Positions 7,379-15,691 of a DNA stretch of 64,000 nt are shown piece by piece; the stretch's first letter is position 1, and each line of letters starts with the position of its first letter. Below the pieces are notes generated by a model, which did no database searches, was not told the origin of the DNA, and worked only from the letters and a program-made list of their open reading frames with translations. Both the position numbers and the translations under genes were made by a program. Origin of the DNA: Phenylobacterium sp. (GTDB lineage: Bacteria; Pseudomonadota; Alphaproteobacteria; Caulobacterales; Caulobacteraceae); contig NZ_JAKRSA010000023.1 of assembly GCF_022402485.1 (NCBI RefSeq), forward strand, positions 1-64,000, in the 5' to 3' direction.

Positions 7379-9375
7379 CGGGCAGCCTCCCCGTCGAGCA
7401 GGTCGATGGTCAGGCGACTATGGACCAGCTCGGCCAAGGCTGGCTTCCGCTGAGCGCGGGACAGCCGCAGGATCTCACCGCTGTCAAAGAGCTCAAACAA
7501 GGCGGCCTCATCGGCGATGACTTCCCCAAGCCCGGTGGCCTGGACAAAGGCGGCCACATTGCCGCTGTCGGGACCGGTGAGGATGGCCGCGCCGGCGGCG
7601 GCGGCCTCATGGGTGGTGAAGGAAAAGGTCTCCCGGCACAGGGACCAGACCATGACCGCATCCACCTGCAGATCCTCCAGCTGCGCCTGCATGGCCTTAG
7701 GGTTTTCCGGCGTCACCGTCACCGAATGGAAGGCCAGAGGCAGACCTGCGGCCGGATCGCGGGCCAGGTGCAGGAACTCGTATCTCGGGTCCTCCGCGAA
7801 CCGCAGCACGAGGTCGCGGAATACAGGCCAACCCTTCAGGGGGCTGGGCAGGCCCGGAAAGGCCAGACGGAACGGTCTTGTCGCGGTCTCGGCGGGCTTG
7901 GCCGATGAGCTGCGCGGCACCAGGGTCGCCAGGGGCGCGACAATCATCTGGCGGGCCGAAAGGCCCGAGCCCCGGCGCCAGGTGTCCAGGGCGGCCTGGC
8001 TGGGGGCGGCCACCGACAGGTCCAGGGCAGCAAACAGCCTGGCGTGCTCGTCCAGGTGAAACTGCCGGTGTCCCCCATAGACGCAGATCCCGCAGGCCGG
8101 ACTGCCCACCGGCGGCGCCCCGCAGTCGGCCACGTCATTTCGCAACAGGTGATAGCTGGCGCAGACACTGGCGAAGTCGTGCACCCAGAACCAGCCGGCG
8201 CTCATCCCAGCCGCTCGGACGATGGCCAGAACATCGCTGACGCTGTGCCCCAGCAGACTGTGGATCGCCAGACTTCGCCGCCCAGACGCTACATCGGCCA
8301 GGTGCGTTTCCAGGCCCTCCACCAGGGTGGCGACGCTGAACACGCCCACAGGGACGCCATTCCAGACCAGACCTACCGGCTCCCCATGGCCGGGACGGCG
8401 AAGCAGCGGCCGGGAGTCGACTGGATAGATGTGCAGGTGGTCGCGTCCGCTGGCGGCGGCGGCGGCATCTTCCCGCTGAAGGCAGAGCTGCACCCCGCCG
8501 AGATTGGTGGAATAGTCGTCATGACTGAAGGTCAGATGCAGGTCCCGCAGGCCCGATCGGGAGTCCGCAAGCAAGGCCGAGAGATCGTCGATAGCCCCTG
8601 GCGTCGTCAGCGTGTCATAGACCTCCGCCGCCTCGACCCGCGCCTCAAGGGGCTGCAGGGCCGCAAGAATGCGATAGCGAAAACCGAGCTCCAGCCGCGG
8701 CAGACGCCCTTCCTGCCGACCGGCCTGCAGATAGTGCACAAACGGTGGGATGGACGAGGCCGCCACGTCTGGATTGAGCTCCAGATAGTCCGAAACCGAA
8801 AACCATGGCGCAGGATCACGGCCTTCGCGCCAGCCGGACTCCATGAAGTGGACCACCGGATCGACCCCTCTGGACGCGACGTCGGGGTTCTCAGCCAGAT
8901 AAAATCGGCGATCAATGGCGTCAGCAACCAGGGCGTAGGCGGCCTGGTCGGCTCCGGCCGGAGCCGCCTCCGCCGTCTCCCCGGCGTCCGTCTCCACAGC
9001 GACCGCCACTGCAGAAGGCACCGGAGTCCGCGGGGCCGGGATGTAGGTCCAGGGCGACGGCGTAGCGGCCAGGGGCGCATGTACAGCGGCCAGGGGCGAC
9101 GGGCGGACCTTGGCGCCCCGCTCAGCGCCAATCAGCAGAAAATGCGCCAGGGGGTTGTCCCCCGAGGCCGCCACATCCGGGTGGTCTTCCAGATAGGCGG
9201 CGCTGGAAAACCACGGGGCAGGATCGCGGCCTTCGCGCCAGCCGACCTCAGCATAGTGGGCAAAGGGATCGGCTCCGGCGGCGGCCACATCGGGATAAGC
9301 GCGCCGGTAAAAATCCGGATCGAGAGCTGTGCTGACCAGTACGAAGGTCGGGTCTTTGGCGACCATGACGGCCAT
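7375..9375 (-). CDS. Repeat-containing glycosyltransferase (GT-B, GT4-like)
   Basis: The 666-residue protein combines two pairs of the locus-specific ~38-residue repeat (residues 17-90 and 152-226), separated by a Pro/Ala-rich linker (90-150), with a GT-B-type glycosyltransferase from about 230 to the end. The C-terminal half has the ETFSFTTHEAAAAGAAILT stretch typical of GT4 donor-binding sites. A cysteine-bearing segment (DCGAPP, ACGIC) resembles one seen in other cell-surface GT4 enzymes. I placed the start at MAVMVAKD because AGGGAG precedes it; an in-frame start lies 19 codons upstream. It leads the leftward operon from the 9376-9484 divergent region. Confidence 0.8.
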   Translation of the reverse strand: MAVMVAKDPTFVLVSTALDPDFYRRAYPDVAAAGADPFAHYAEVGWREGRDPAPWFSSAAYLEDHPDVAASGDNPLAHFLLIGAERGAKVRPSPLAAVHAPLAATPSPWTYIPAPRTPVPSAVAVAVETDAGETAEAAPAGADQAAYALVADAIDRRFYLAENPDVASRGVDPVVHFMESGWREGRDPAPWFSVSDYLELNPDVAASSIPPFVHYLQAGRQEGRLPRLELGFRYRILAALQPLEARVEAAEVYDTLTTPGAIDDLSALLADSRSGLRDLHLTFSHDDYSTNLGGVQLCLQREDAAAAASGRDHLHIYPVDSRPLLRRPGHGEPVGLVWNGVPVGVFSVATLVEGLETHLADVASGRRSLAIHSLLGHSVSDVLAIVRAAGMSAGWFWVHDFASVCASYHLLRNDVADCGAPPVGSPACGICVYGGHRQFHLDEHARLFAALDLSVAAPSQAALDTWRRGSGLSARQMIVAPLATLVPRSSSAKPAETATRPFRLAFPGLPSPLKGWPVFRDLVLRFAEDPRYEFLHLARDPAAGLPLAFHSVTVTPENPKAMQAQLEDLQVDAVMVWSLCRETFSFTTHEAAAAGAAILTGPDSGNVAAFVQATGLGEVIADEAALFELFDSGEILRLSRAQRKPALAELVHSRLTIDLLDGEAAR
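8698..9327 (-). repeat. Two pairs of the ~38-residue solenoid-like repeat
   Basis: The four units keep the FYxxxxPDVA core, the PxxHF/HY element and the GWREGRDPAPWF turn. The two pairs are split by a 60-residue Pro/Ala linker, which suggests two small folded arms ahead of the catalytic domain. Confidence 0.75.
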
Positions 9376-9448
9376 GCGGGGCTCCCTGTCGAGGCCGGAG
9401 GGTTGTGTGCAACAGATGGCCGAAGGGATCAACCGCAGCGTTCGCGTC

Positions 9449-9477
9449 TTGCCGCGCGGCGCGTGCGGTCATAGAGC
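9449..9477 (+). promoter_or_regulatory. Candidate promoter for the rightward glycan operon
   Basis: TTGCCG is followed after 17 bases by TAGAGC. The expected start of transcription falls at or beside the GTG at 9485, which would make the sulfotransferase mRNA leaderless. The -10 match is only partial. Confidence 0.3.
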
Positions 9478-9484
9478 ACCTAGT

Positions 9485-10576
9485 GTGACCCGCGCCGACC
9501 GCCAGCCTGAGGACCTTAAGGACGCCAGCTCCGATTTGAGCCGGGCGGCCTATTTCGTGCTCGGCATGCACCGGTCCGGCACCTCAGCGATCACCCAGGT
9601 GCTGGCGCTGTCCGGGGCCAACCTGCCTGAGAACGTGATGCCGGGGGATGAGCATAACGCCAAAGGTTACTTCGAACCCTGGCGTATTGCGGTGTTCAAC
9701 GATCAGCGGCTGCGCGCGGGCGGCAGTGCCTGGGATGATCCCTTCGCCTTTCCCTATCGGGCCCTGGAGCCCCGGGAAGAAAAGCGTTGGATCACCCGCG
9801 CCACTGACCTGTTCGACGAGGAATTCGCCGGGGCACGGCATCCGTTGATGAAAGACCCTCGGGTCAGCGTGCTTGGCCCCCTTTGGCGGGCGGTGCTCCA
9901 TGATCTGGGCCTGCCGGTTCGGGCCGTCATTCCGGTGCGCCACCCACTGGCGGTGGCCGGCTCCCTGGCCCGGCGGGACGGATTCCCGGTGGAAAAGTCT
10001 CTGCTGGTCTGGGTGGCCTACATGCTGGGAGCCGAAGCCTATAGCCGCGATCTGCCCCGGGCCTTTGTCGCCTATGACGCTCTGCTTGCGGACTGGCGCG
10101 GGCAGGTTTCGAGGATCGAAGTCGCCCATGGTGCCCCTCTCCCGGCCCTCACACCCCAGGCGGCCAAGGCCATTGACCGATTCCTGACCCAGGAGCTTCG
10201 GCACAATGAGGCCGCCGAGGATCTGGCGAGGATCCCTGGGGTCGGTCCCCTGGCCGCCCAGGTTTTTGACTGGTTCGTGGCCGCTGCGGCCGACCAGCCC
10301 AGGCCCCCGGAAGACCTTGCCGCCGCCGCCAAAGCCCTCATGAAGCTGCAACAGACCATGGGGGTGTTTGTTTCCCCCGTGACCTCAGACCTTGCTGCGG
10401 CGCGGGCTGAACTGCTTGAGGCCCGCCAACTGGCCGGCTTTGAACGGGCCAGAGTCCAGGACCTGGAGGCGAGACTTGAGGCCCTGCAGAGCACCTACGC
10501 CGCTCAGGCCGAAGTACAGCGCCAGCTTGATTCAGCCCTGGACGCGCTCCTCGACCATACCCTGGGCGAAAGCTGA
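9485..10576 (+). CDS. Sulfotransferase family protein
   Basis: The 363-residue enzyme carries the PAPS-binding loop GMHRSGTS about 20 residues from the start and a matching PVRHPLAVAGSLARR segment that usually binds the 3'-phosphate. It should transfer sulfate from PAPS to a sugar hydroxyl, presumably on the glycan made here. The last 50 residues are predicted coiled coil. The start is uncertain. GTG at 9485 gives a short N-terminus and fits the candidate promoter; the frame is open further upstream, and a TTG at 9536 is also possible. The repeat+GT2+WbsX gene follows after 23 bases, probably in the same operon. Confidence 0.8.
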   Translation: MTRADRQPEDLKDASSDLSRAAYFVLGMHRSGTSAITQVLALSGANLPENVMPGDEHNAKGYFEPWRIAVFNDQRLRAGGSAWDDPFAFPYRALEPREEKRWITRATDLFDEEFAGARHPLMKDPRVSVLGPLWRAVLHDLGLPVRAVIPVRHPLAVAGSLARRDGFPVEKSLLVWVAYMLGAEAYSRDLPRAFVAYDALLADWRGQVSRIEVAHGAPLPALTPQAAKAIDRFLTQELRHNEAAEDLARIPGVGPLAAQVFDWFVAAAADQPRPPEDLAAAAKALMKLQQTMGVFVSPVTSDLAAARAELLEARQLAGFERARVQDLEARLEALQSTYAAQAEVQRQLDSALDALLDHTLGES

Positions 10577-10599
10577 AACCCGCTTAGCGACGGATCGCC

Positions 10600-13500
10600 G
10601 TGTCAGACCCTAGTCCTTCCTCGCCGAGCGATCAGGCCGCCGAGCTTCTTGCCCGGCGGCTCAAAGGCCATCTGGTGGCCACAGCGGCAGCGACGGAGCG
10701 CTGGCGGCAGTTTCGGGAGACCCGTGCGCGCCAGGGCAGCGCCCTGGTTTTGCCTCGCCTGGCCCAACGTCTTGCCAAGACCCTGGCCCGAGGGAAGTGG
10801 CCCGGGCGAGCCCTGCTGATTTCCATGTCGGGGGTCTGGCGGCCAGACACCCTTTCCGGTCTCGGCGGTGAGCCTGGCCTGACGCGAAGCCTGCGGGACT
10901 ATGTTCAGGCTGGACCCAATGAAGGGGCCCTGCCTCGGGCCCTGTTCGATCAGGGTGCCTATCTGGCCAGGGCACCGGAGCTGGCCGGCTCGCGCTGGGC
11001 GCCCCTGGCCCACTACCTGACCCTGGGCGACGCTTCGGGTCTTGATCCCCACCCGCTGGTCCATGTCGCCGACTATCGCCTGCGCCACGGGGCGGCGGTG
11101 GAGGCCAGCGGCCTTAGCGTCCTGCAGCACTATCTGCTTGTCGGTGCGGCCGAGGGCTTTGATCCCCATCCCTTGTTTGATGTCCGCCACTATGTGGCTC
11201 AGTGCCAGGCGGTGGCTGACAGCGGCGAAGATCCCCTCAGCCATTATCTGCGCGAGGGCTGGCGTCAGGGCCTTGATCCCCATCCGCTGTTTGCCAATGA
11301 CTGGTATCTTCAGCGCCATCCCGAGGTGGCGGCCGCCGGGATAGCGCCCCTGCTGGACTATGTGACCGGTGGCGCCGCACTGGGCCGCGATCCCCATCCC
11401 CTGTTCGACGGGAGCTGGTACGCCGAGCGCTACCGCGACCTGCAAATCCCGGGTTTCAATCCGCTGGCCCACTTTGTCCGGTTCGGGGCCCGGGAGCACC
11501 GGGACCCCGGCCCGCACTTCGACACCGCCTACTATCTGCAGCAAGAAGGGACCGGGGAGCGCGGGGACCTCGACCCCTTGAGCGACTATGTCACCCGCGG
11601 GGCCTTCCAGGGCCTGTGGCCGGCGGCGGACTTCGACGAGGCGGCCTATCTTTTGGCCCATCCCGACGCCGCTGACGCCAACTGCAGCAGCCTGGAACAC
11701 TGGGCCCAGAACGCCGGGGCCAAGCCCGCCCCCCTGCCCGGCTCTGGGGTGCAGGGGGCTGCGGCCCTCTTTGAACAGCTGCGGACCTCCAGCCGCCAGC
11801 GGGACCCCGCCGCCTATGACCTGCAGGCCTATGAGGACCTGGCCAGGACCTGGAACAGGATCCAGGCTGAGCGCATCGAAGGCTTTAGCCCCACCCCGCC
11901 AAAGATGGTCTCGATCACCGGCGACCTGGCTGCGGCTGCACGGCGGATCAAACTACCGGACCCCGCCCAGCCCCGGGTGACCATCATCATCCCGGCCTTC
12001 AACAACCTGCGCTTCACCCTGGAGTGCCTGGAGGCCCTGGCCCTGGCCGGGGGGCTGGAGGATGCTGAGACCCTGGTCATCGACGACGCCTCCACCGACG
12101 AAACCGCCGCGGTGCTACCGTCGATAATGGGGCTGAAAGTCGTCAAAAACGTCGAGAATATGGGGTTTATTCGCACCTGTAATCGGGCCGCCAGCGCGGC
12201 TCGGGGCGAGGCCCTGATCTTCCTGAACAATGATGTGCAGGTCAGGCCGGGCTGGCTTGCGCCCCTCCTGGAGACCCTGGACGAGCCTTCGGTGGGGGCG
12301 GTCGCGCCCAAAATGTTGTTTCCCGACGGGCGGTTGCAAGAGGCTGGTGCCCGGATCAATCCCGACGGGTCCAGCGAAATGATCGGCCTGTTCCAGGATC
12401 CCGACCTGCCCCGCTGGAATGTACGGCGGGAGGTGGACTACGCCTCAGGCGCCTGCCTGGCCGTGCGGCGGAGGGACTTCGAGGCGCTGGAAGGATTCGA
12501 TCTGGCCTTCGCGCCGGCCTATTGCGAGGACGCCGACCTGTGTTTCCGCCTGCGGGAACGGGGCGCGAAGATCATCTATGAGCCCCGCTCGGAGATCATC
12601 CACCACCTGAGCATCACGGCCAATTCCATCGATGCCGGCTATAAGCTGCGGCTGGCGACCCGCAATCAGCAGCGCTTCGTCAAGCGCTGGGCCCACCGAT
12701 TGGACAGCCTGAATCAGGTCCGCACCATCGCCTTCCACCTGCCGCAGTTCCACGCCATCCCGGAGAATGACCGCTGGTGGGGGGCCGGGTTCACCGAGTG
12801 GACCAACGTCACCCGGGCCCTGCCCAGCTACCGGGGGCATTATCAGCCACACCTTCCGGCCGATCTCGGGTTCTACGACCTGTCAGATCCTGCCGCCCTG
12901 AAGCGCCAAGCCGCCCTGGCCGCGCGCTACGGCCTCGGGGGGTTCTGCTTTTACTATTACTGGTTCTCAGGCGGACGCCGGGTGCTGGAGACCCCCCTCA
13001 ACCACCTGATGGACGAAGACGGACCAGACTTCCCCTTCTGCGTCTGCTGGGCCAACGAGAACTGGACGAGGACCTGGGATGGCCAGGAGCAGGACGTGCT
13101 GCTGGCCCAGACCTACGCCCCGGAGGACGCTGTGGCGCTGATCACGGACATGGCCCCACTGATGGCCAGGCCAAACTACATCCGCATCGATGGACGGCCC
13201 CTGCTGGTGATCTATCGCCCCGGCCTGCTGCCCGATGCGGCGGCCTGGTCCAAGGCCTGGCGCGAGACCGCCCGGACCCTGGGCCTTGGAGAAATCTATC
13301 TGGCGTTCGTGGAGACCTTTGACGTGGCCGGAACCTACCCCGACCCGGCGGCGCTTGGCTTTGACGCGGCCATCGAGTTCCCGCCTATGGGGGCAGCCCA
13401 GCCCATCAGCCTGCCCGGGCCGCTGCAGAACCGCGACTTCAAAGGCGTGGTCAGCGACTACCGGGAGCTGGTGCGGCATTTCCTCAAGGCACCCACCCCG

Positions 13501-13791
13501 GGCCACACCCGGTTTCGTGGGGTCGCGCCGTCTTGGGACAACACCGCAAGGCGCCAGGACAACGCCTATGTCTTCCATCACGCCAGCCCCGGCGCGTTTC
13601 AAGCCTGGACGGCCGCCATGCTGGCCGAGACCCGCCGCCAGAATTTCGGCGAGGAACAGATCGTCTTCATCAACGCCTGGAACGAGTGGGCCGAGGGCGC
13701 GCATCTGGAGCCGGACGTCCGGTTCGGCCATGGCTGGCTGGAAGCCCTGAAAAACGCTGCTGAGGCAGATCTGCTGGAACCCCGCCCATGA
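10600..13791 (+). CDS. Three-part fusion: solenoid repeats + GT2 + WbsX-like domain
   Basis: The 1063-residue protein begins with GTG. Residues 98-370 hold seven copies of the locus repeat. Residues 457-690 are a GT2 glycosyltransferase (VTIIIPAFNNLRFTLECL, NNDVQVRPGW, YCEDADLCFRLRERG). Residues 710-1050 are a WbsX-like domain (PF14307, GH99-like) with AFHLPQFH, WWGAGFTEWTNV and INAWNEWAEG. WbsX domains are common in O-antigen and capsule loci and are thought to act on glycans, either as transferase or endo-hydrolase. The fusion suggests a processive or multi-step assembly factor. The stop overlaps the next gene by four bases. Confidence 0.87.
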   Translation: MSDPSPSSPSDQAAELLARRLKGHLVATAAATERWRQFRETRARQGSALVLPRLAQRLAKTLARGKWPGRALLISMSGVWRPDTLSGLGGEPGLTRSLRDYVQAGPNEGALPRALFDQGAYLARAPELAGSRWAPLAHYLTLGDASGLDPHPLVHVADYRLRHGAAVEASGLSVLQHYLLVGAAEGFDPHPLFDVRHYVAQCQAVADSGEDPLSHYLREGWRQGLDPHPLFANDWYLQRHPEVAAAGIAPLLDYVTGGAALGRDPHPLFDGSWYAERYRDLQIPGFNPLAHFVRFGAREHRDPGPHFDTAYYLQQEGTGERGDLDPLSDYVTRGAFQGLWPAADFDEAAYLLAHPDAADANCSSLEHWAQNAGAKPAPLPGSGVQGAAALFEQLRTSSRQRDPAAYDLQAYEDLARTWNRIQAERIEGFSPTPPKMVSITGDLAAAARRIKLPDPAQPRVTIIIPAFNNLRFTLECLEALALAGGLEDAETLVIDDASTDETAAVLPSIMGLKVVKNVENMGFIRTCNRAASAARGEALIFLNNDVQVRPGWLAPLLETLDEPSVGAVAPKMLFPDGRLQEAGARINPDGSSEMIGLFQDPDLPRWNVRREVDYASGACLAVRRRDFEALEGFDLAFAPAYCEDADLCFRLRERGAKIIYEPRSEIIHHLSITANSIDAGYKLRLATRNQQRFVKRWAHRLDSLNQVRTIAFHLPQFHAIPENDRWWGAGFTEWTNVTRALPSYRGHYQPHLPADLGFYDLSDPAALKRQAALAARYGLGGFCFYYYWFSGGRRVLETPLNHLMDEDGPDFPFCVCWANENWTRTWDGQEQDVLLAQTYAPEDAVALITDMAPLMARPNYIRIDGRPLLVIYRPGLLPDAAAWSKAWRETARTLGLGEIYLAFVETFDVAGTYPDPAALGFDAAIEFPPMGAAQPISLPGPLQNRDFKGVVSDYRELVRHFLKAPTPGHTRFRGVAPSWDNTARRQDNAYVFHHASPGAFQAWTAAMLAETRRQNFGEEQIVFINAWNEWAEGAHLEPDVRFGHGWLEALKNAAEADLLEPRP
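10891..11709 (+). repeat. Seven-copy ~38-residue solenoid-like repeat
   Basis: Units share LFD, WY or YY, PLxHYL and DPHP with those of the proteins at 5127 and 7375. The copy number equals that of the repeat-only protein. A partial eighth unit precedes the first full copy. Confidence 0.8.
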
Positions 13792-14921
13792 GCGCGCCAG
13801 CCCCGCAAGGTGAGCTGGAGGACCTGGTGGTGGTAGGTCATCCGTTTGCCCCCATCGGCATGGGCGAACACCTGCGCTCCACCGTCCGGGCCCTGCGGGC
13901 GGCCGGCCTGAAGCCTGGACTTCTGGATGTCTACGGCCTGGACCGCGGCCGCGATCTCGACCTGGAACGGGTCTATGGCCCTGACGTGACCCGCAGGCTG
14001 TCGCGGTCGGTGAACCTGTTCTGCATCAATGCCAATGAGGTGGACGAGGTCTGCGCCCGGCTGGATGAGGCCGATTTCGCCCGGGCGCACAACATCATCT
14101 TCCCGGCCTGGGAATTGCCGGACTATCCCCAGCCCTGGGTGGAGAAACTGGCCCGCTTTGACGGGATCTGGGCCCCGACGGGGTTTGTCCAGGACGCCAT
14201 TGCCCGGGCCACAGGCCGCCAGGTGAGCCGGATTCCCCTGGCCGTGGACATGAAGCTCTCCACCTTTCTGGGGCGGCGATGGTTCAACATCCCTGAGCAC
14301 GCCTTCGTGGTGATGTTCGCCTTCGACTTCTCTTCGTATGCGGCGCGCAAGAACCCCTTTGCGGTCCTCGACGCCTTTGAACAGCTGGTGAGTCGTCGCC
14401 CTCAAGCGCCCCTGCATGCCCTGATCAAGTACAAGGGCGGCAACCCTGACAGCCCTGAGCGGAAGGCCCTGGAGGCGCGCATCGCCCGGCTGAACGGCCG
14501 GGTGCAGACCATCACCCAGGAGATGTCGGACAACGAGGTCAAGAACCTGTTCCGCAATGTCGACGTGTTTGTCTCCCTGCACCGGGCCGAGGGGTTCGGC
14601 CGCGGCCTGGCTGAGGCCATGGCCCTGGGAACCCCGGTGGTGGCCACCGGCTGGTCAGGCAACATGGACTTCATGGACGCCGACACCGCTCTACTGGTGG
14701 ATCACCGTCTGGTCCCGGTGCAGGCCGGGGAGTATCTGTTCCCCGAGGGCCAGCACTGGGCTGAACCGGACGTCGACCAGGCCAGTCGGTTGATCGAGCA
14801 GGTGATGGACCGCCCAGCCGAGTCCCGGGCCATGGCCGAGCGGGCCCGCCGCCGCATCCGCGTCGAGCTCAATCCCAAGGTCGTAGGGCTGGAGGCCGTG
14901 GAGGCCCTGCGCACCCGCTGA
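13788..14921 (+). CDS. Glycosyltransferase, GT4-like
   Basis: This 377-residue GT-B enzyme opens with a glycine-rich acceptor-side loop (HPFAPIGMGEHLRS). Its donor-binding site is SLHRAEGFGRGLAEAMALG followed by TPVVATGWSG, the E-x7-E pattern of family GT4. FDFSSYAARKNP matches the second GT4 enzyme at 24440 (FDFNSSVARKNP), so the two are paralogues that may add related sugars. It is coupled to the fusion gene by an ATGA overlap and ends the rightward operon. It converges with the lipoprotein gene 12 bases downstream. Confidence 0.87.
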   Translation: MSAPAPQGELEDLVVVGHPFAPIGMGEHLRSTVRALRAAGLKPGLLDVYGLDRGRDLDLERVYGPDVTRRLSRSVNLFCINANEVDEVCARLDEADFARAHNIIFPAWELPDYPQPWVEKLARFDGIWAPTGFVQDAIARATGRQVSRIPLAVDMKLSTFLGRRWFNIPEHAFVVMFAFDFSSYAARKNPFAVLDAFEQLVSRRPQAPLHALIKYKGGNPDSPERKALEARIARLNGRVQTITQEMSDNEVKNLFRNVDVFVSLHRAEGFGRGLAEAMALGTPVVATGWSGNMDFMDADTALLVDHRLVPVQAGEYLFPEGQHWAEPDVDQASRLIEQVMDRPAESRAMAERARRRIRVELNPKVVGLEAVEALRTR

Positions 14922-14933
14922 GCCTGATCGGCC

Positions 14934-15674
14934 TCAGGTGGCCGGGCGCAGGACCGGGGCTGGTGCGCTGACGGGTGACGGCCGCCCAGGCGGTTCGGTG
15001 ATGGCGATCTGGTGGATCAGGAACTCACCCCCGGCCGCGTCATCGAAATCCAGGCGAATGCTTTCGATGAGGGACGAGACCCAGTCGTCCCCGCCCTTTG
15101 TAGGGCTGCGCATATCGTAGGCCATGATCACCGTCTCATTGACCTTTGGCGTCTCCCCCTGGAAGGGCTTGGCCATGTAGGCGGCAGCCTCGGGGTGAGC
15201 GGCGGTGACATAATGCAGCGCCCCGTCCCAGTCAGAGGCCGGGGCCAGGCGGGTGACCCGGACCAGAACATGGTTGAACTGCGCCCCGTCCAGGGCCAGG
15301 CCGCTGGGGCTCCGCAAGGCCGGGTCAAAGGCCCGGGCGGCCAGGCGAAGACCGACGGTCTCGGCGGGTGCCACCTCGCCGCCGGACATGACGAATCCAT
15401 CTGTGGACCCCTCAAAGGTCCAGAGCCGGCCCGCCCGGAGCCGCTGGCCCTGGAAGGTGAAGGCCTGAGCGTCGGCATCCCAGGCATAGGGGCCAGGCCG
15501 CTCCACAGCCTCTGCCGCCGAGCGGGCGGCCGGCGGTAGAGCCAGTTCATCGGCCGGCTGGGGCCGCGGGTTGACCTGCGGCTCCCGGGGGCGGGGATTG
15601 TCGCAGGCCGACAGAAGGACCGCGCACAGGAGGAGCCCCGGCAGGAGGCGAAGCAGGGGGACGCAGGGTCTCAT
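14934..15674 (-). CDS. Predicted lipoprotein, beta-sandwich-like, unknown function
   Basis: The 246-residue protein begins with a lipoprotein signal peptide: positive MRPCVPLLRLL, a hydrophobic run and the lipobox LLSAC at about residue 26. The mature part has a Pro-rich linker and then a domain with WTFEGSTDGFV, SGLALDG and VRVTR, which looks like a beta-sandwich carbohydrate-binding fold. That reading is inference. It follows the GT-C-like membrane gene by 17 bases on the same strand. It may be the periplasmic or outer-membrane partner of that enzyme. The longer open frame to 16163 is a shadow of the membrane gene. Confidence 0.7.
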   Translation of the reverse strand: MRPCVPLLRLLPGLLLCAVLLSACDNPRPREPQVNPRPQPADELALPPAARSAAEAVERPGPYAWDADAQAFTFQGQRLRAGRLWTFEGSTDGFVMSGGEVAPAETVGLRLAARAFDPALRSPSGLALDGAQFNHVLVRVTRLAPASDWDGALHYVTAAHPEAAAYMAKPFQGETPKVNETVIMAYDMRSPTKGGDDWVSSLIESIRLDFDDAAGGEFLIHQIAITEPPGRPSPVSAPAPVLRPAT

Positions 15675-15691
15675 GGGCGATGTCCCAGGGT

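Noticed and set aside
8044-9474. Plus-strand frame of 476 codons
   Set aside because: It is antisense to the repeat-GT4 gene, whose protein features are clear.
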